In this document: positions 32,499 through 40,536 of the stretch, one piece after another
Layout: each line of letters opens with the position of its first letter
Position numbering within the stretch: the first letter of the stretch is position 1
Source of the DNA: Candidatus Nitrotoga sp. BS
GTDB lineage: Bacteria > Pseudomonadota > Gammaproteobacteria > Burkholderiales > Gallionellaceae
Length of the DNA: 64,000 nucleotides
Reading direction: 5' to 3'
Assembly (NCBI RefSeq): GCF_927797785.1
Contig: NZ_CAKMLL010000030.1
Span: 1 to 64,000, forward strand
Notes under the pieces: generated by a model
The model's input: only the letters and a program-made list of their open reading frames with translations
Databases searched by the model: none
What the model was told of the DNA's origin: nothing
Program-made: the position numbers and the translations under genes

Positions 32499-33310
32499 AG
32501 AAAATTGGTATATTTGGTACTCCTCGCTCCGGTACATCATGGCTCGGGCATATTTTCAACAGCCATCCTGACGTAGCGCTAAGATTTCAGCCGCTTTTTT
32601 CATATGGACATAAAGGTAGATTGACCGCGTACTCATCTACAGAAGATATCCAGACTTTTTTTGAAGAAATTCTTTATACCCAAGATGCTTTCGCGACGAT
32701 GACATCTGAGACGCAAAAGGATTATCCGGTATTTCAAAAAACTGCGCGGCCTACTCATATTGTTTTTAAAGAAACGCGATATCTTCATATCATTGAGAAC
32801 ATACTTGCTCAGTGTAGTGACGTTAAAATCATTGGAATTATCAGAAATCCGCTGGCAGTGCTTGCTTCCTGGGTTTCGGCACCAAATGAATTTAATTCGG
32901 CGTGGGATATTAACAGGGAGTGGCGAGGAGCCCCAAGCAAGAATTTGAATAAGCCGGAAGAGTTTTTCGGTTTTGACAAATGGAAGGAATCTGCTGAGGC
33001 ATTTCTTCGTTTTAAATGCCAATTCCCTCAGCGATTTATATTGGTACGCTATGACGAATTGAATAGAGCGCCACTTGAGACAACTAGAAAGTTATTTGAT
33101 TTTTGTGGATTAGAAATTTGTGATCAGGTAGAAGACTTCCTCAGCGAATGTAAATCAAGGCATGATTCCGATCCATATTCGGTTTTTCGCGCCAAGGCGA
33201 GCGATGATCGTTGGCAAGGTGTATTGCCCGATGAAATTGCGAAACAAATTATGCTAGAACTTAAAAACACTTCGTTGGATATTTTTCCTCAGGGTGGCAA
33301 GAATGCCTAA
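32495..33310 (+). CDS. Sulfotransferase family protein, second copy
   Basis: A 271-residue sulfotransferase distinct from the one at 29133. The PAPS 5' loop is FGTPRSGTSW at 7-16 and the 3' motif is RNPLAVLASW at 117-126, a Stf0/HS2ST-like arrangement. With the first copy it implies sulfation at two positions or on two substrates. It overlaps the methyltransferase by 4 bases and the fusion glycosyltransferase by 8. Confidence 0.82.
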   Translation: MKKIGIFGTPRSGTSWLGHIFNSHPDVALRFQPLFSYGHKGRLTAYSSTEDIQTFFEEILYTQDAFATMTSETQKDYPVFQKTARPTHIVFKETRYLHIIENILAQCSDVKIIGIIRNPLAVLASWVSAPNEFNSAWDINREWRGAPSKNLNKPEEFFGFDKWKESAEAFLRFKCQFPQRFILVRYDELNRAPLETTRKLFDFCGLEICDQVEDFLSECKSRHDSDPYSVFRAKASDDRWQGVLPDEIAKQIMLELKNTSLDIFPQGGKNA

Positions 33311-35933
33311 AATCTCTGTCATTCTGACATCGTTCAATCATGAGAAATACCTTCACGAAGCGATTGATAGCGTCCTCAATCAGACCTTCACCGATTACGA
33401 GCTGATTATTTGGGACGATGCTTCCTCTGATGGTTCTTGGGCAGTCATCAATAGCTATTCAGATTCACGTATTAAGGCATTTCGAAATGAAGCGACGAAG
33501 AGAGGGATTTACGGAATAAACAAAGCTATCTCCGAGGTGGCTACAGGTGAATACATCGCCATTCATCATTCAGACGATATATGGGAACTCGATAAGCTGG
33601 AAAAGCAAGTTGCCTACTTGGATAATCATTGTGAAATTGGCGCGGTTTTTACATGGGCGCAAATAATCGACGAGAACGGCGCCAAGTTGGAAAACAATTG
33701 GTTTGAACAGGAAAATAAAACCCAATGGCAGTGGCTAAATCAGCTTTTTCATGAGAAAAATCATTTAAATCATCCTAGTGTTTTGATTAGGAGAGAGTGC
33801 TACCAAGATGTGGGGATGTACCGTTATGGCCTGGCACAGACGGGTGATGCCGAAATGTGGAGTAGGATTTTAATAAAATTTCCCATACACGTTATTCAAG
33901 AGAAGCTAACAAGTCATCGATTATTTTCGGACAAGTCGAATACCAGTGGTTCTAGAATAGAAGTTTCCATCAGGGCGAACAACGAATGGAATGTGTTGAG
34001 GGAGAACTATCTTTCGATTTCAAATATCGAAGATATAGTTGCGACATTTCCCAGTCTCCAACGTTTTAGAAATACTGAAGGCGCTGACAATGTGTTTTTG
34101 CTAGCGATGGCTTGCTTGTATGAATGTCGGCAAAAAAGTGCATGGAATTTTGGTTTAAAATTGCTGTTCGACTTGTTCCATGACGAAACACGTAGAAACA
34201 AAATATTAGAGGTTTATTCTTTCTCTTATATGGATTTCATCAGATTGACCGATAAGTTTGATGTTTATGAGCTGCGTTCAGTAGTCGACTTGGAAGGGCA
34301 AGTCACCAACCTCAACCAAGCTGTGGCTAAACGTGACGAACAGATCGCTAGTAATAACCAAGCTGTGGCTGAGGAAATCCTCCGGTTAAGTTCGGTTGTG
34401 CTAGCCAAGGATGGCGCAATCGAGGTTCAAACTAAAGAAATTCGGCAACTTTCTTCTATGCTCAAAGATACCTGGCATGAAGTCGCGCAACATGCAGAGG
34501 AAATCAACTCTCTGAGATTATTGTTAGTTCAGCGAGACCAGTCGGTTGAGACACTGAATAATTTGCGAAGGCACATGGAAGAAGTACTTGCCAATGTCAA
34601 AGAGGAACGCTTACGTGCAGAAGCCGAGTTACAGGCAATTCGACGAACCAAATGGTTTAGGTTGCGGGACGCAATACTCCATCAACCATGGGGGGGCAGA
34701 AAAATTGCCCGTGTTGGGTACTTGGCTGGCGCGATGGCAATTCCTCCACTGATTCGCTCAAGACTTTCCCCGTTAGTGTTCCGAATTAGAGCACGGCTCA
34801 ATGCCTCGCGGCATGTGCTTCTGTCAAACACCAATGAAAGCGGCGCCTATCTGGTTCGGCGACTAGCACCTGCCATACCCAACCGCCCGCATGTGGTACA
34901 TATTATTGCAAACTTTATGACCGGCGGATCCACGCGTCTTGTTGTTGACTTGATCGAGTACCTTGGCGCTCATTATGCGCAAAGTGTAGTAACGAGCTAC
35001 ATTCCTACACCACCTGCATACATTGGTGTTGATATTACGGAGTTTCGTTTCCCTGAAAATGAACAACTATTTATTGACCATTTTTCACAACTGAAACCCG
35101 ATCTACTTCACGTTCATTACTGGGGGGATTGCGATGAGCCATGGTACGAGAAAGCAATCGCTGCAGCTGAGCATCTCGGCATCCCCATAGTCGAGAACAT
35201 CAACACACCTGTAACACCATATATTTCTGATGCCGTTCGGCGCTACGTCTACGTCAGCGATTATGTTCGACATGTGTTTGGTCAGAATCACCCCTCGCAT
35301 ATCACGGTATACCCCGGATCGGACTTCTCACACTTTGACCGAAAATCAGGCGAGCGCCCGGCTGATGATTGTATTGGGATGGTATATCGAATGGAACGTG
35401 ACAAGCTCAATGAAAGCGCCATTGTTCCATTTATCAAGGCTGTTCAAAAGCGCCCTCAAACACGTGTGCTGATCGTGGGAGGGGGGAACCTGCTTGAGTC
35501 CTTCCGTAACGCGGTTGCAAAGGCGGGACTGAATGAGAGTTTCGAATTTACAGGATATGTCAGTTATGATGCGTTGCCGGATCTCTATCGCCGAATGTCA
35601 GTTTTTGTAGCACCGGTCTGGAAAGAGAGTTTTGGCCAAGTTAGCGCATTCGCGATGAACATGCAAATACCGGTAGTGGGCTACGACATCGGCGCTATCG
35701 GTGAAATAGTGGACAATAAGGCGCTTCTGGCAGAACCTGAGAACCCTGAAATGTTGTCTGATATTATTGTGCGACTGCTTGAATCACCAGCAGAACGCGA
35801 AAAGCTCGGCGAGCTTCAACGATGTCGTGCCCAAGACTATTTTTCAGTGCAAGCTATGATCAAGGCATACAGCGCCATTTACCAAGAGATGATGGCTGAG
35901 CAAACTTCAAAAATATATGAACGAGTTGCGTGA
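33303..35933 (+). CDS. Two-domain glycosyltransferase: GT2 - coiled coil - GT4
   Basis: An 876-residue fusion. Residues 1-240 are a GT2 domain with ISVILTSFNHEKYLHEAI, IWDDASSDGS and the DxD-like HHSDDIWE. Residues about 335-455 form a long heptad-rich coiled coil (QVTNLNQAVAKRDEQIASNN and beyond). Residues about 530-876 are a GT-B/GT4 domain (HVVHIIANFMTGGSTRLVVD; later FEFTGYVSYDALPDLYRRMS). The coil may act as a molecular ruler or scaffold, as in WbdD-type chain-length systems, by analogy only. The GT4 half lacks the second Glu of E-x7-E (ESFGQVSAF). The ATG at 33303 is preferred over a GTG at 33294. Confidence 0.88.
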   Translation: MPKISVILTSFNHEKYLHEAIDSVLNQTFTDYELIIWDDASSDGSWAVINSYSDSRIKAFRNEATKRGIYGINKAISEVATGEYIAIHHSDDIWELDKLEKQVAYLDNHCEIGAVFTWAQIIDENGAKLENNWFEQENKTQWQWLNQLFHEKNHLNHPSVLIRRECYQDVGMYRYGLAQTGDAEMWSRILIKFPIHVIQEKLTSHRLFSDKSNTSGSRIEVSIRANNEWNVLRENYLSISNIEDIVATFPSLQRFRNTEGADNVFLLAMACLYECRQKSAWNFGLKLLFDLFHDETRRNKILEVYSFSYMDFIRLTDKFDVYELRSVVDLEGQVTNLNQAVAKRDEQIASNNQAVAEEILRLSSVVLAKDGAIEVQTKEIRQLSSMLKDTWHEVAQHAEEINSLRLLLVQRDQSVETLNNLRRHMEEVLANVKEERLRAEAELQAIRRTKWFRLRDAILHQPWGGRKIARVGYLAGAMAIPPLIRSRLSPLVFRIRARLNASRHVLLSNTNESGAYLVRRLAPAIPNRPHVVHIIANFMTGGSTRLVVDLIEYLGAHYAQSVVTSYIPTPPAYIGVDITEFRFPENEQLFIDHFSQLKPDLLHVHYWGDCDEPWYEKAIAAAEHLGIPIVENINTPVTPYISDAVRRYVYVSDYVRHVFGQNHPSHITVYPGSDFSHFDRKSGERPADDCIGMVYRMERDKLNESAIVPFIKAVQKRPQTRVLIVGGGNLLESFRNAVAKAGLNESFEFTGYVSYDALPDLYRRMSVFVAPVWKESFGQVSAFAMNMQIPVVGYDIGAIGEIVDNKALLAEPENPEMLSDIIVRLLESPAEREKLGELQRCRAQDYFSVQAMIKAYSAIYQEMMAEQTSKIYERVA

Positions 35934-36106
35934 TGAATATCATCGAACGTACTGAAAACCCGCTGACTAGTGGTACTTCAGTAACCGATGGGCTGATGAT
36001 TAGCAGCATAAAAAAGTTGTCCCGAGAAAAGCACGGAAAATTACATTTTGTTGTTGTATACCCCGAAATAAACAGCCCCGCTCTTTGGGGCGGGGTATTG
36101 AGATGA
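35933..36106 (+). CDS. Small ORF of unknown function
   Basis: A 57-codon frame whose ATG overlaps the stop of the fusion glycosyltransferase (TGATG). It opens MNIIERTENPLTSGTSVTDG and ends PALWGGVLR within the hairpin at 36060-36096. I recognise no family; it may be an unselected frame or a gene remnant. The rest of the spacer to 36232 holds only short frames. Confidence 0.25.
   Translation: MNIIERTENPLTSGTSVTDGLMISSIKKLSREKHGKLHFVVVYPEINSPALWGGVLR
36060..36096. repeat. Nested GC-rich inverted repeat
   Basis: GCCCC (36075-36079) pairs with GGGGC (36087-36091) around a 7-base loop, and ACCCCG (36060-36065) pairs alternatively with CGGGGT (36091-36096). Read on the minus strand the inner stem is followed by TGTTTATTT, terminator-like, but no minus-strand gene ends here. 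It may be a REP-like or IS-end remnant. Confidence 0.45.
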
Positions 36107-36232
36107 ATTGCTCGAAAATCACAGATTTTTATTGCGATGTTGTCTATTCGTCGCAAGCGGCTGGGAATTTACCCGCAGAGATTAAAACCTTGCGGCACGA
36201 TTATCAAGAAGTATTAATGAGAATATTCCAGA

Positions 36233-37573
36233 ATGAAAATCGTTTTTTTTGTCCATTGCTTTTTCCCTGACCATTTCTATGGTACAGAAACCTATACTCT
36301 AGATTTGGCTCGTTACTATAAGGCCAGTGGACATAATGTAACTGTCATTTCCGCAATTTTTCAGGGTGAGCCGCAGGCTGTAGACTTGGTGACGAAATAC
36401 GAATATCAAGGTGTTTCTGTAGTCTGCATCGACAAAAACCGGCTGCCACATTCTCGCGTCAAAGAAACCTATTACCAGCCCGAGATGAGGAGTGTGCTGG
36501 AAAAAGTGCTGCGTGATCTGCGACCTGATCTGGTTCATGTTACCCATCTCATCAACCATACGTCCGCCTTGTTGGAGGTAACCAAGCAACTGGGTATCCC
36601 CACTTACGCCACATTTACCGATTTTTTCGGCTTCTGTCTTAACAATAAACTTGAGGCCGCTGATGGCGAGCTTTGCGGGGGGCCATCACCATCGCGTACC
36701 AACTGTTTGGCTTGCTATCTAAAGGATGCATCACGTAGTGCTCATGCAAACTCATGGATGCGGTGGGCAACTACGTCCTTTTCCGCACAGTTAATTGCTA
36801 CGGGGGCCAACTGGGCTAGGCGACTGCCGACATTGAAAGGTGGCCCAATTGACGGACTTGTTGAAGACATCCTGCAACGACCGGATTTGCTTTCTGGTCT
36901 GTATAACGGAAGCTACATTGGGGCTGTTGCACCTACTCGATTTTTAAAAAAAGCTTACGCAAACAATGGAATAAATGTGCCGATCCATGACATCTGGTTT
37001 GGGGTTGATATTGATCGCAGTCAGAAACCAAAAAGAGGCAAGGGACACAAACCAATAATTGGCTTCATCGGCCAGATTGCTCCCCATAAAGGCACCGATC
37101 TCCTTATCAAAGCATTCAAGCGCCTGCCGCGCAATCATGCTGAACTTCGTATTTATGGGCCATCTGACCAAGACCCAAGCTATATGAGTAGCCTGAAGGT
37201 GCTAGCGACAGGGCACGATATTCATTTCATGGGTACTTTTCCTAAAGACGCCATGGCCGATGTTCTGCGTGACATGGATCTCCTCGTCATTCCATCTCGC
37301 TGGTATGAGAATAGTCCCTTAGTTTTGCTGAATGCTCTCGCCACTCATACACCTGTATTGGTTTCGGATGTTGCTGGTATGACGGAGTTTCTTGAATCGG
37401 GCCGCAACGGATACGCCTTCGAGCGGGGAAATGTTGATCACCTTGAGCAATATCTCAGTGAGCTAGTCAATAATCCTGAGAACCTCTATTCTCTAGCAAC
37501 CAAAACAGAGTATGAGAGAACTCCAAATATAATGGCAGAAGAAACACTGGCGATTTACGAACAACATTTTTAA
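36233..37573 (+). CDS. GT4 glycosyltransferase with cysteine-rich insert
   Basis: GT-B fold transferase of 446 residues. The N-terminus MKIVFFVHCFFPDHFYGTET carries the glycine loop. Around residues 135-165 a Cys-bearing insert (FGFCLNNKLEA, then ELCGG, NCLACYLKD) occurs that is also recognisable in the homologue at 48612. The C-terminal half has IIGFIGQIAPHKGTDLL and the donor-site region SRWYENSPLVLLNALA, in which the second Glu of E-x7-E is Asn. Donor and acceptor are unknown. It starts after a 299-base spacer, so it may head a new transcription segment. Confidence 0.88.
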   Translation: MKIVFFVHCFFPDHFYGTETYTLDLARYYKASGHNVTVISAIFQGEPQAVDLVTKYEYQGVSVVCIDKNRLPHSRVKETYYQPEMRSVLEKVLRDLRPDLVHVTHLINHTSALLEVTKQLGIPTYATFTDFFGFCLNNKLEAADGELCGGPSPSRTNCLACYLKDASRSAHANSWMRWATTSFSAQLIATGANWARRLPTLKGGPIDGLVEDILQRPDLLSGLYNGSYIGAVAPTRFLKKAYANNGINVPIHDIWFGVDIDRSQKPKRGKGHKPIIGFIGQIAPHKGTDLLIKAFKRLPRNHAELRIYGPSDQDPSYMSSLKVLATGHDIHFMGTFPKDAMADVLRDMDLLVIPSRWYENSPLVLLNALATHTPVLVSDVAGMTEFLESGRNGYAFERGNVDHLEQYLSELVNNPENLYSLATKTEYERTPNIMAEETLAIYEQHF

Positions 37574-37605
37574 GTGGCACCGGATAGAAAATAGAAAGGC
37601 ATGGT

Positions 37606-38823
37606 ATGAAAAAAGTGAAATACCTGATTCTCGGGGGGGGGCCGAGCGGGCTAGCTCTGGCACATTCCCTAATTGATAGAGGGGTGCCGCAAAATCAGGT
37701 AGTGCTGCTTGAAAAAGAGTCCACGGTTGGAGGCCTTTGTCGCTCGGAACAGGTGGATGGCTCGCCACTCGATATTGGCGGAGGTCATTTCTTGGACGTT
37801 CGCAAGACCGAAGTCCTGGATTTTCTTTTCAGATTTATGCCCAGGGAAGAGTGGAGCAGCTTTGATCGCATCTCCAAAATTCGTCTTCGTGGGCAGGAAA
37901 TCGATCATCCACTTGAGTCCAATTTGTGGCAATTCAGTAAATCAGATCAAGTTGATTATCTTGAATCTATTGCCCGTGCGGGTTGTATTCGCGGGGAACT
38001 GATGCCTGAAAAGTTTGCAGACTGGGTAACCTGGAAACTCGGTGATCGCATCGCAGAAGAATACATGCTTCCCTATAACCGCAAGATATGGTCGATGGAT
38101 CCCGCCATGCTTGGCACCTACTGGCTCCATAAACTGCCTGACGTATCATTTAGAGAAACACTCCGAAGTTGTTTAGAAGGCCGTCCTTTTGGTGCACTGC
38201 CAGCGCATGGAACTTTCCTTTATCCGAAAAACCACGGATACGGTGAAGTTTGGCGGAGGATGGGAGATGCCTTGGGAGACAGTCTTGTAATCAATTGTCC
38301 GGTTCAATCGATTGATTTGGCAACGCACACGGTTAATGGTCACTGGCAAGCGGAATCGATCATTTCAACCATCCCATGGACACTCTGGCCGGGATTCTGC
38401 GATATTCCGCGCGAAGTTTTACAATCAATCAAGCAGTTGAGCGTAGTTGCAATTGATGTTGAATATGTGCCGGATACCATGAATAACCCGTCACACTGGA
38501 TATACGAGCCAGACGAAGCTATTCCTCATCATCGCTACTTGCTGCGGTCGAACTTTTGCACGAATGCGCGAGGGTACTGGACTGAAACCAACGCTTTACG
38601 TTCTCGCCCAACGACAGGCTTTCGCCACCATAATGAATTCGCTTATCCAGTAAATACCCTCGGTAAACCGAAAGCAGTCGCCCATGTGCTTGCATGGGCC
38701 GCAGGACATGGCGTTTTAGGCATCGGCCGCTGGGGAAAATGGGAGCACATGAATTCAGACATCGCCGTTGCGGAAGCCATGGGTGAAGCTGCCCGCATTA
38801 CTTCTGAAATAACTAATAAATGA
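37606..38823 (+). CDS. FAD-dependent oxidoreductase, UGM/protoporphyrinogen-oxidase-like
   Basis: A 405-residue flavoprotein with the N-terminal FAD motif YLILGGGPSGLALAHSL and the second motif EKESTVGGLCRSEQVDG. The GGHFLDV stretch and the C-terminal GIGRWGKWEHMNSD (FAD-closing region) fit the amine-oxidase/UDP-galactopyranose mutase clan. Possible roles are a sugar-ring contraction like UGM or oxidation of a nucleotide sugar. The 4-base overlap with the GT2 gene downstream supports a glycan role. Confidence 0.82.
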   Translation: MKKVKYLILGGGPSGLALAHSLIDRGVPQNQVVLLEKESTVGGLCRSEQVDGSPLDIGGGHFLDVRKTEVLDFLFRFMPREEWSSFDRISKIRLRGQEIDHPLESNLWQFSKSDQVDYLESIARAGCIRGELMPEKFADWVTWKLGDRIAEEYMLPYNRKIWSMDPAMLGTYWLHKLPDVSFRETLRSCLEGRPFGALPAHGTFLYPKNHGYGEVWRRMGDALGDSLVINCPVQSIDLATHTVNGHWQAESIISTIPWTLWPGFCDIPREVLQSIKQLSVVAIDVEYVPDTMNNPSHWIYEPDEAIPHHRYLLRSNFCTNARGYWTETNALRSRPTTGFRHHNEFAYPVNTLGKPKAVAHVLAWAAGHGVLGIGRWGKWEHMNSDIAVAEAMGEAARITSEITNK

Positions 38824-39506
38824 AAATATCGTTGTGCTTGATTGTCTGGAATGAGCTCCAGGGTTGCATGCTGGATGTGCCTAAACTTCCACGGGACGCG
38901 TTTGACGAAATTTATGCTGTTGATGGTGGCAGCACAGATGGAACGGTCGAATATTTGCAGTCGCAAGGCATCACTGTACACCGTCAACCAAAACGAGGAT
39001 TGAATGCGGCCTATGTGCATGCAAATGATGTCTCTAATTGCGATGCCGTGGTTGTTTTCTTCCCTAAAACTACCACGCCAACCGAAGATCTCAGAAAATT
39101 TCGCCCCCTGTTTGAACAGGGCAATGAACTTATCGTTGCCAGCCGACAAATCGCTGGTGCTATCAATGAGGAAGACGCGGGGCTCTGGCGTCCCCGTAAA
39201 TGGGCGGTGCGGGGGTTGGCATTGCTTGCCGCAGTTATGTGGCACAAAGAAGGTTGCTGGGTCAGGGATGTACTCCACGGCTTTAAAGGCTGGAAACGCA
39301 GCGCTTTTTCGCGCATGAAAATTCTCGACTACGGATTGTCGATTGATATAGAAATGGTTGTGCGCGCATATAAATTGAGAATCAAGCGTACAGAGTTCCC
39401 TACCACAGAAACAGCGAGAAACTACGGTGAGACGCATTTTAAGATATGGCCCACCGGGAAACGTCTGCTGGGATATCTCTGGTATGAGATTCGCCGCAAT
39501 GACTAA
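38820..39506 (+). CDS. GT2-family glycosyltransferase
   Basis: A 228-residue GT-A transferase resembling dolichol-phosphate mannose synthases. It begins MKISLCLIVWNELQG, followed by IYAVDGGSTDGTVEYLQSQG; the later acidic site is less clear (FFPKTTTPTEDL), so metal binding may differ from the norm. It lacks the C-terminal TM helices of polyprenyl-phosphate transferases. The following membrane gene overlaps it by 8 bases. Likely moves a hexose to a polyprenyl phosphate or glycan. Confidence 0.83.
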   Translation: MKISLCLIVWNELQGCMLDVPKLPRDAFDEIYAVDGGSTDGTVEYLQSQGITVHRQPKRGLNAAYVHANDVSNCDAVVVFFPKTTTPTEDLRKFRPLFEQGNELIVASRQIAGAINEEDAGLWRPRKWAVRGLALLAAVMWHKEGCWVRDVLHGFKGWKRSAFSRMKILDYGLSIDIEMVVRAYKLRIKRTEFPTTETARNYGETHFKIWPTGKRLLGYLWYEIRRND

Positions 39507-40536
39507 TCAGTCTGCCACTCTGGCCGTTGTTAGACCACTCTGGGCCAGGGTTCTGACTTCGGGCTGGACGAAAGCAATGCTTGCTGCAGCCGTCATCTAT
39601 GCACTCGTGGCTTTCAATCGAATCGACTGGACTGTGTTTGCAGGAGTGGCGGAAAACTGGACTTGGTTGGTGCTGGCATTTGTCCTGATGCTGCCACCCT
39701 ACGTTATTGTGTCATACCGCTTCTGGCTGGTTCTGCGCAACCAGGGAATTGTCACTCCATTCGCCACCGCGGTGCGTTGGACGATGATCGGTTCCTTCTT
39801 TGATATTGCGATGCCAAGTAATTCAGGCGGGGACGTGGTCAAGGCAGCGTACATCGTACGTCATGTTGGCCCGGGTCTACGTACCAAAGGAGTCATGGCG
39901 GTTGCCTTCGATCGTGTGCTCGGCTTGTTAGGTTTGTTTCTTCTTGCCGGCATAACCAGCATAGTCGGGTGGAAGGTTGTTCTGTCAATTAATAGCGGCG
40001 GGCATCTACTGATTTTTCTCATAACTGTGTGCCTGGGTACGCTGATTTTTTTTCGAATCGTTGGTTCGCGGCGCCTGTGTAATAGCCAGAGGCTGCGCAC
40101 TTTTCTGGAGCGACTTCCTGCCGGTCATCGTATTTACAACCTGATTCAGTGTTTTAATGCTCTGCGGGAGAAACCCCGTGATCTCATAGCAGTTCTTGCA
40201 TTATCAGTTTTGAACCATATTTGCTGGTGTGCGGCTCTTTTGTGTATCACTTATGCATTTGCTCAGTCACCGCAGCTGATTCTTGGTTTTGTTGTTTTCC
40301 CTCTTGCCATATTCAGTAATGTCTTTGGCTTTGCTGGCGGTTTTGGTGTTGGCACAGCGGCATTTGATGTGATTTTTTTGCGGCTGCTAGATATTCATGT
40401 CGGAGCAGCAATTGGTTTATCTTTTCAAATATTATGTGTTTTATCGAGATTGACAGGGCTGCCGTTCTACCTGGTTGGGCGTGAGAAGAATCTCGGGAAT
40501 TTTACTTCTAACTTACCGATAAATGAGCGGATATGA
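39499..40536 (+). CDS. LPG-synthase-like transmembrane protein
   Basis: A 345-residue polytopic protein of the lysylphosphatidylglycerol synthase TM (UPF0104/AglD-C-terminal) family, with about eight helices. Features include SYRFWLVLRNQGI, the GGDVVKAAYIVRH motif, FDRVLGLLGLFL and the FGFAGGFGVGTAAFD loop. In glycan clusters such proteins may flip or transfer lipid-linked sugars, often paired with a GT2 as here. The start is the ATG at 39499; two in-frame upstream starts (39427, 39484) lie inside the GT2 gene. ATGA overlap follows. Confidence 0.85.
   Translation: MTNQSATLAVVRPLWARVLTSGWTKAMLAAAVIYALVAFNRIDWTVFAGVAENWTWLVLAFVLMLPPYVIVSYRFWLVLRNQGIVTPFATAVRWTMIGSFFDIAMPSNSGGDVVKAAYIVRHVGPGLRTKGVMAVAFDRVLGLLGLFLLAGITSIVGWKVVLSINSGGHLLIFLITVCLGTLIFFRIVGSRRLCNSQRLRTFLERLPAGHRIYNLIQCFNALREKPRDLIAVLALSVLNHICWCAALLCITYAFAQSPQLILGFVVFPLAIFSNVFGFAGGFGVGTAAFDVIFLRLLDIHVGAAIGLSFQILCVLSRLTGLPFYLVGREKNLGNFTSNLPINERI

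Noticed and set aside
36085..36270. 61-codon frame in the spacer before the GT4 gene
   Set aside because: Overlaps the GT4 start out of frame and has no recognisable features.
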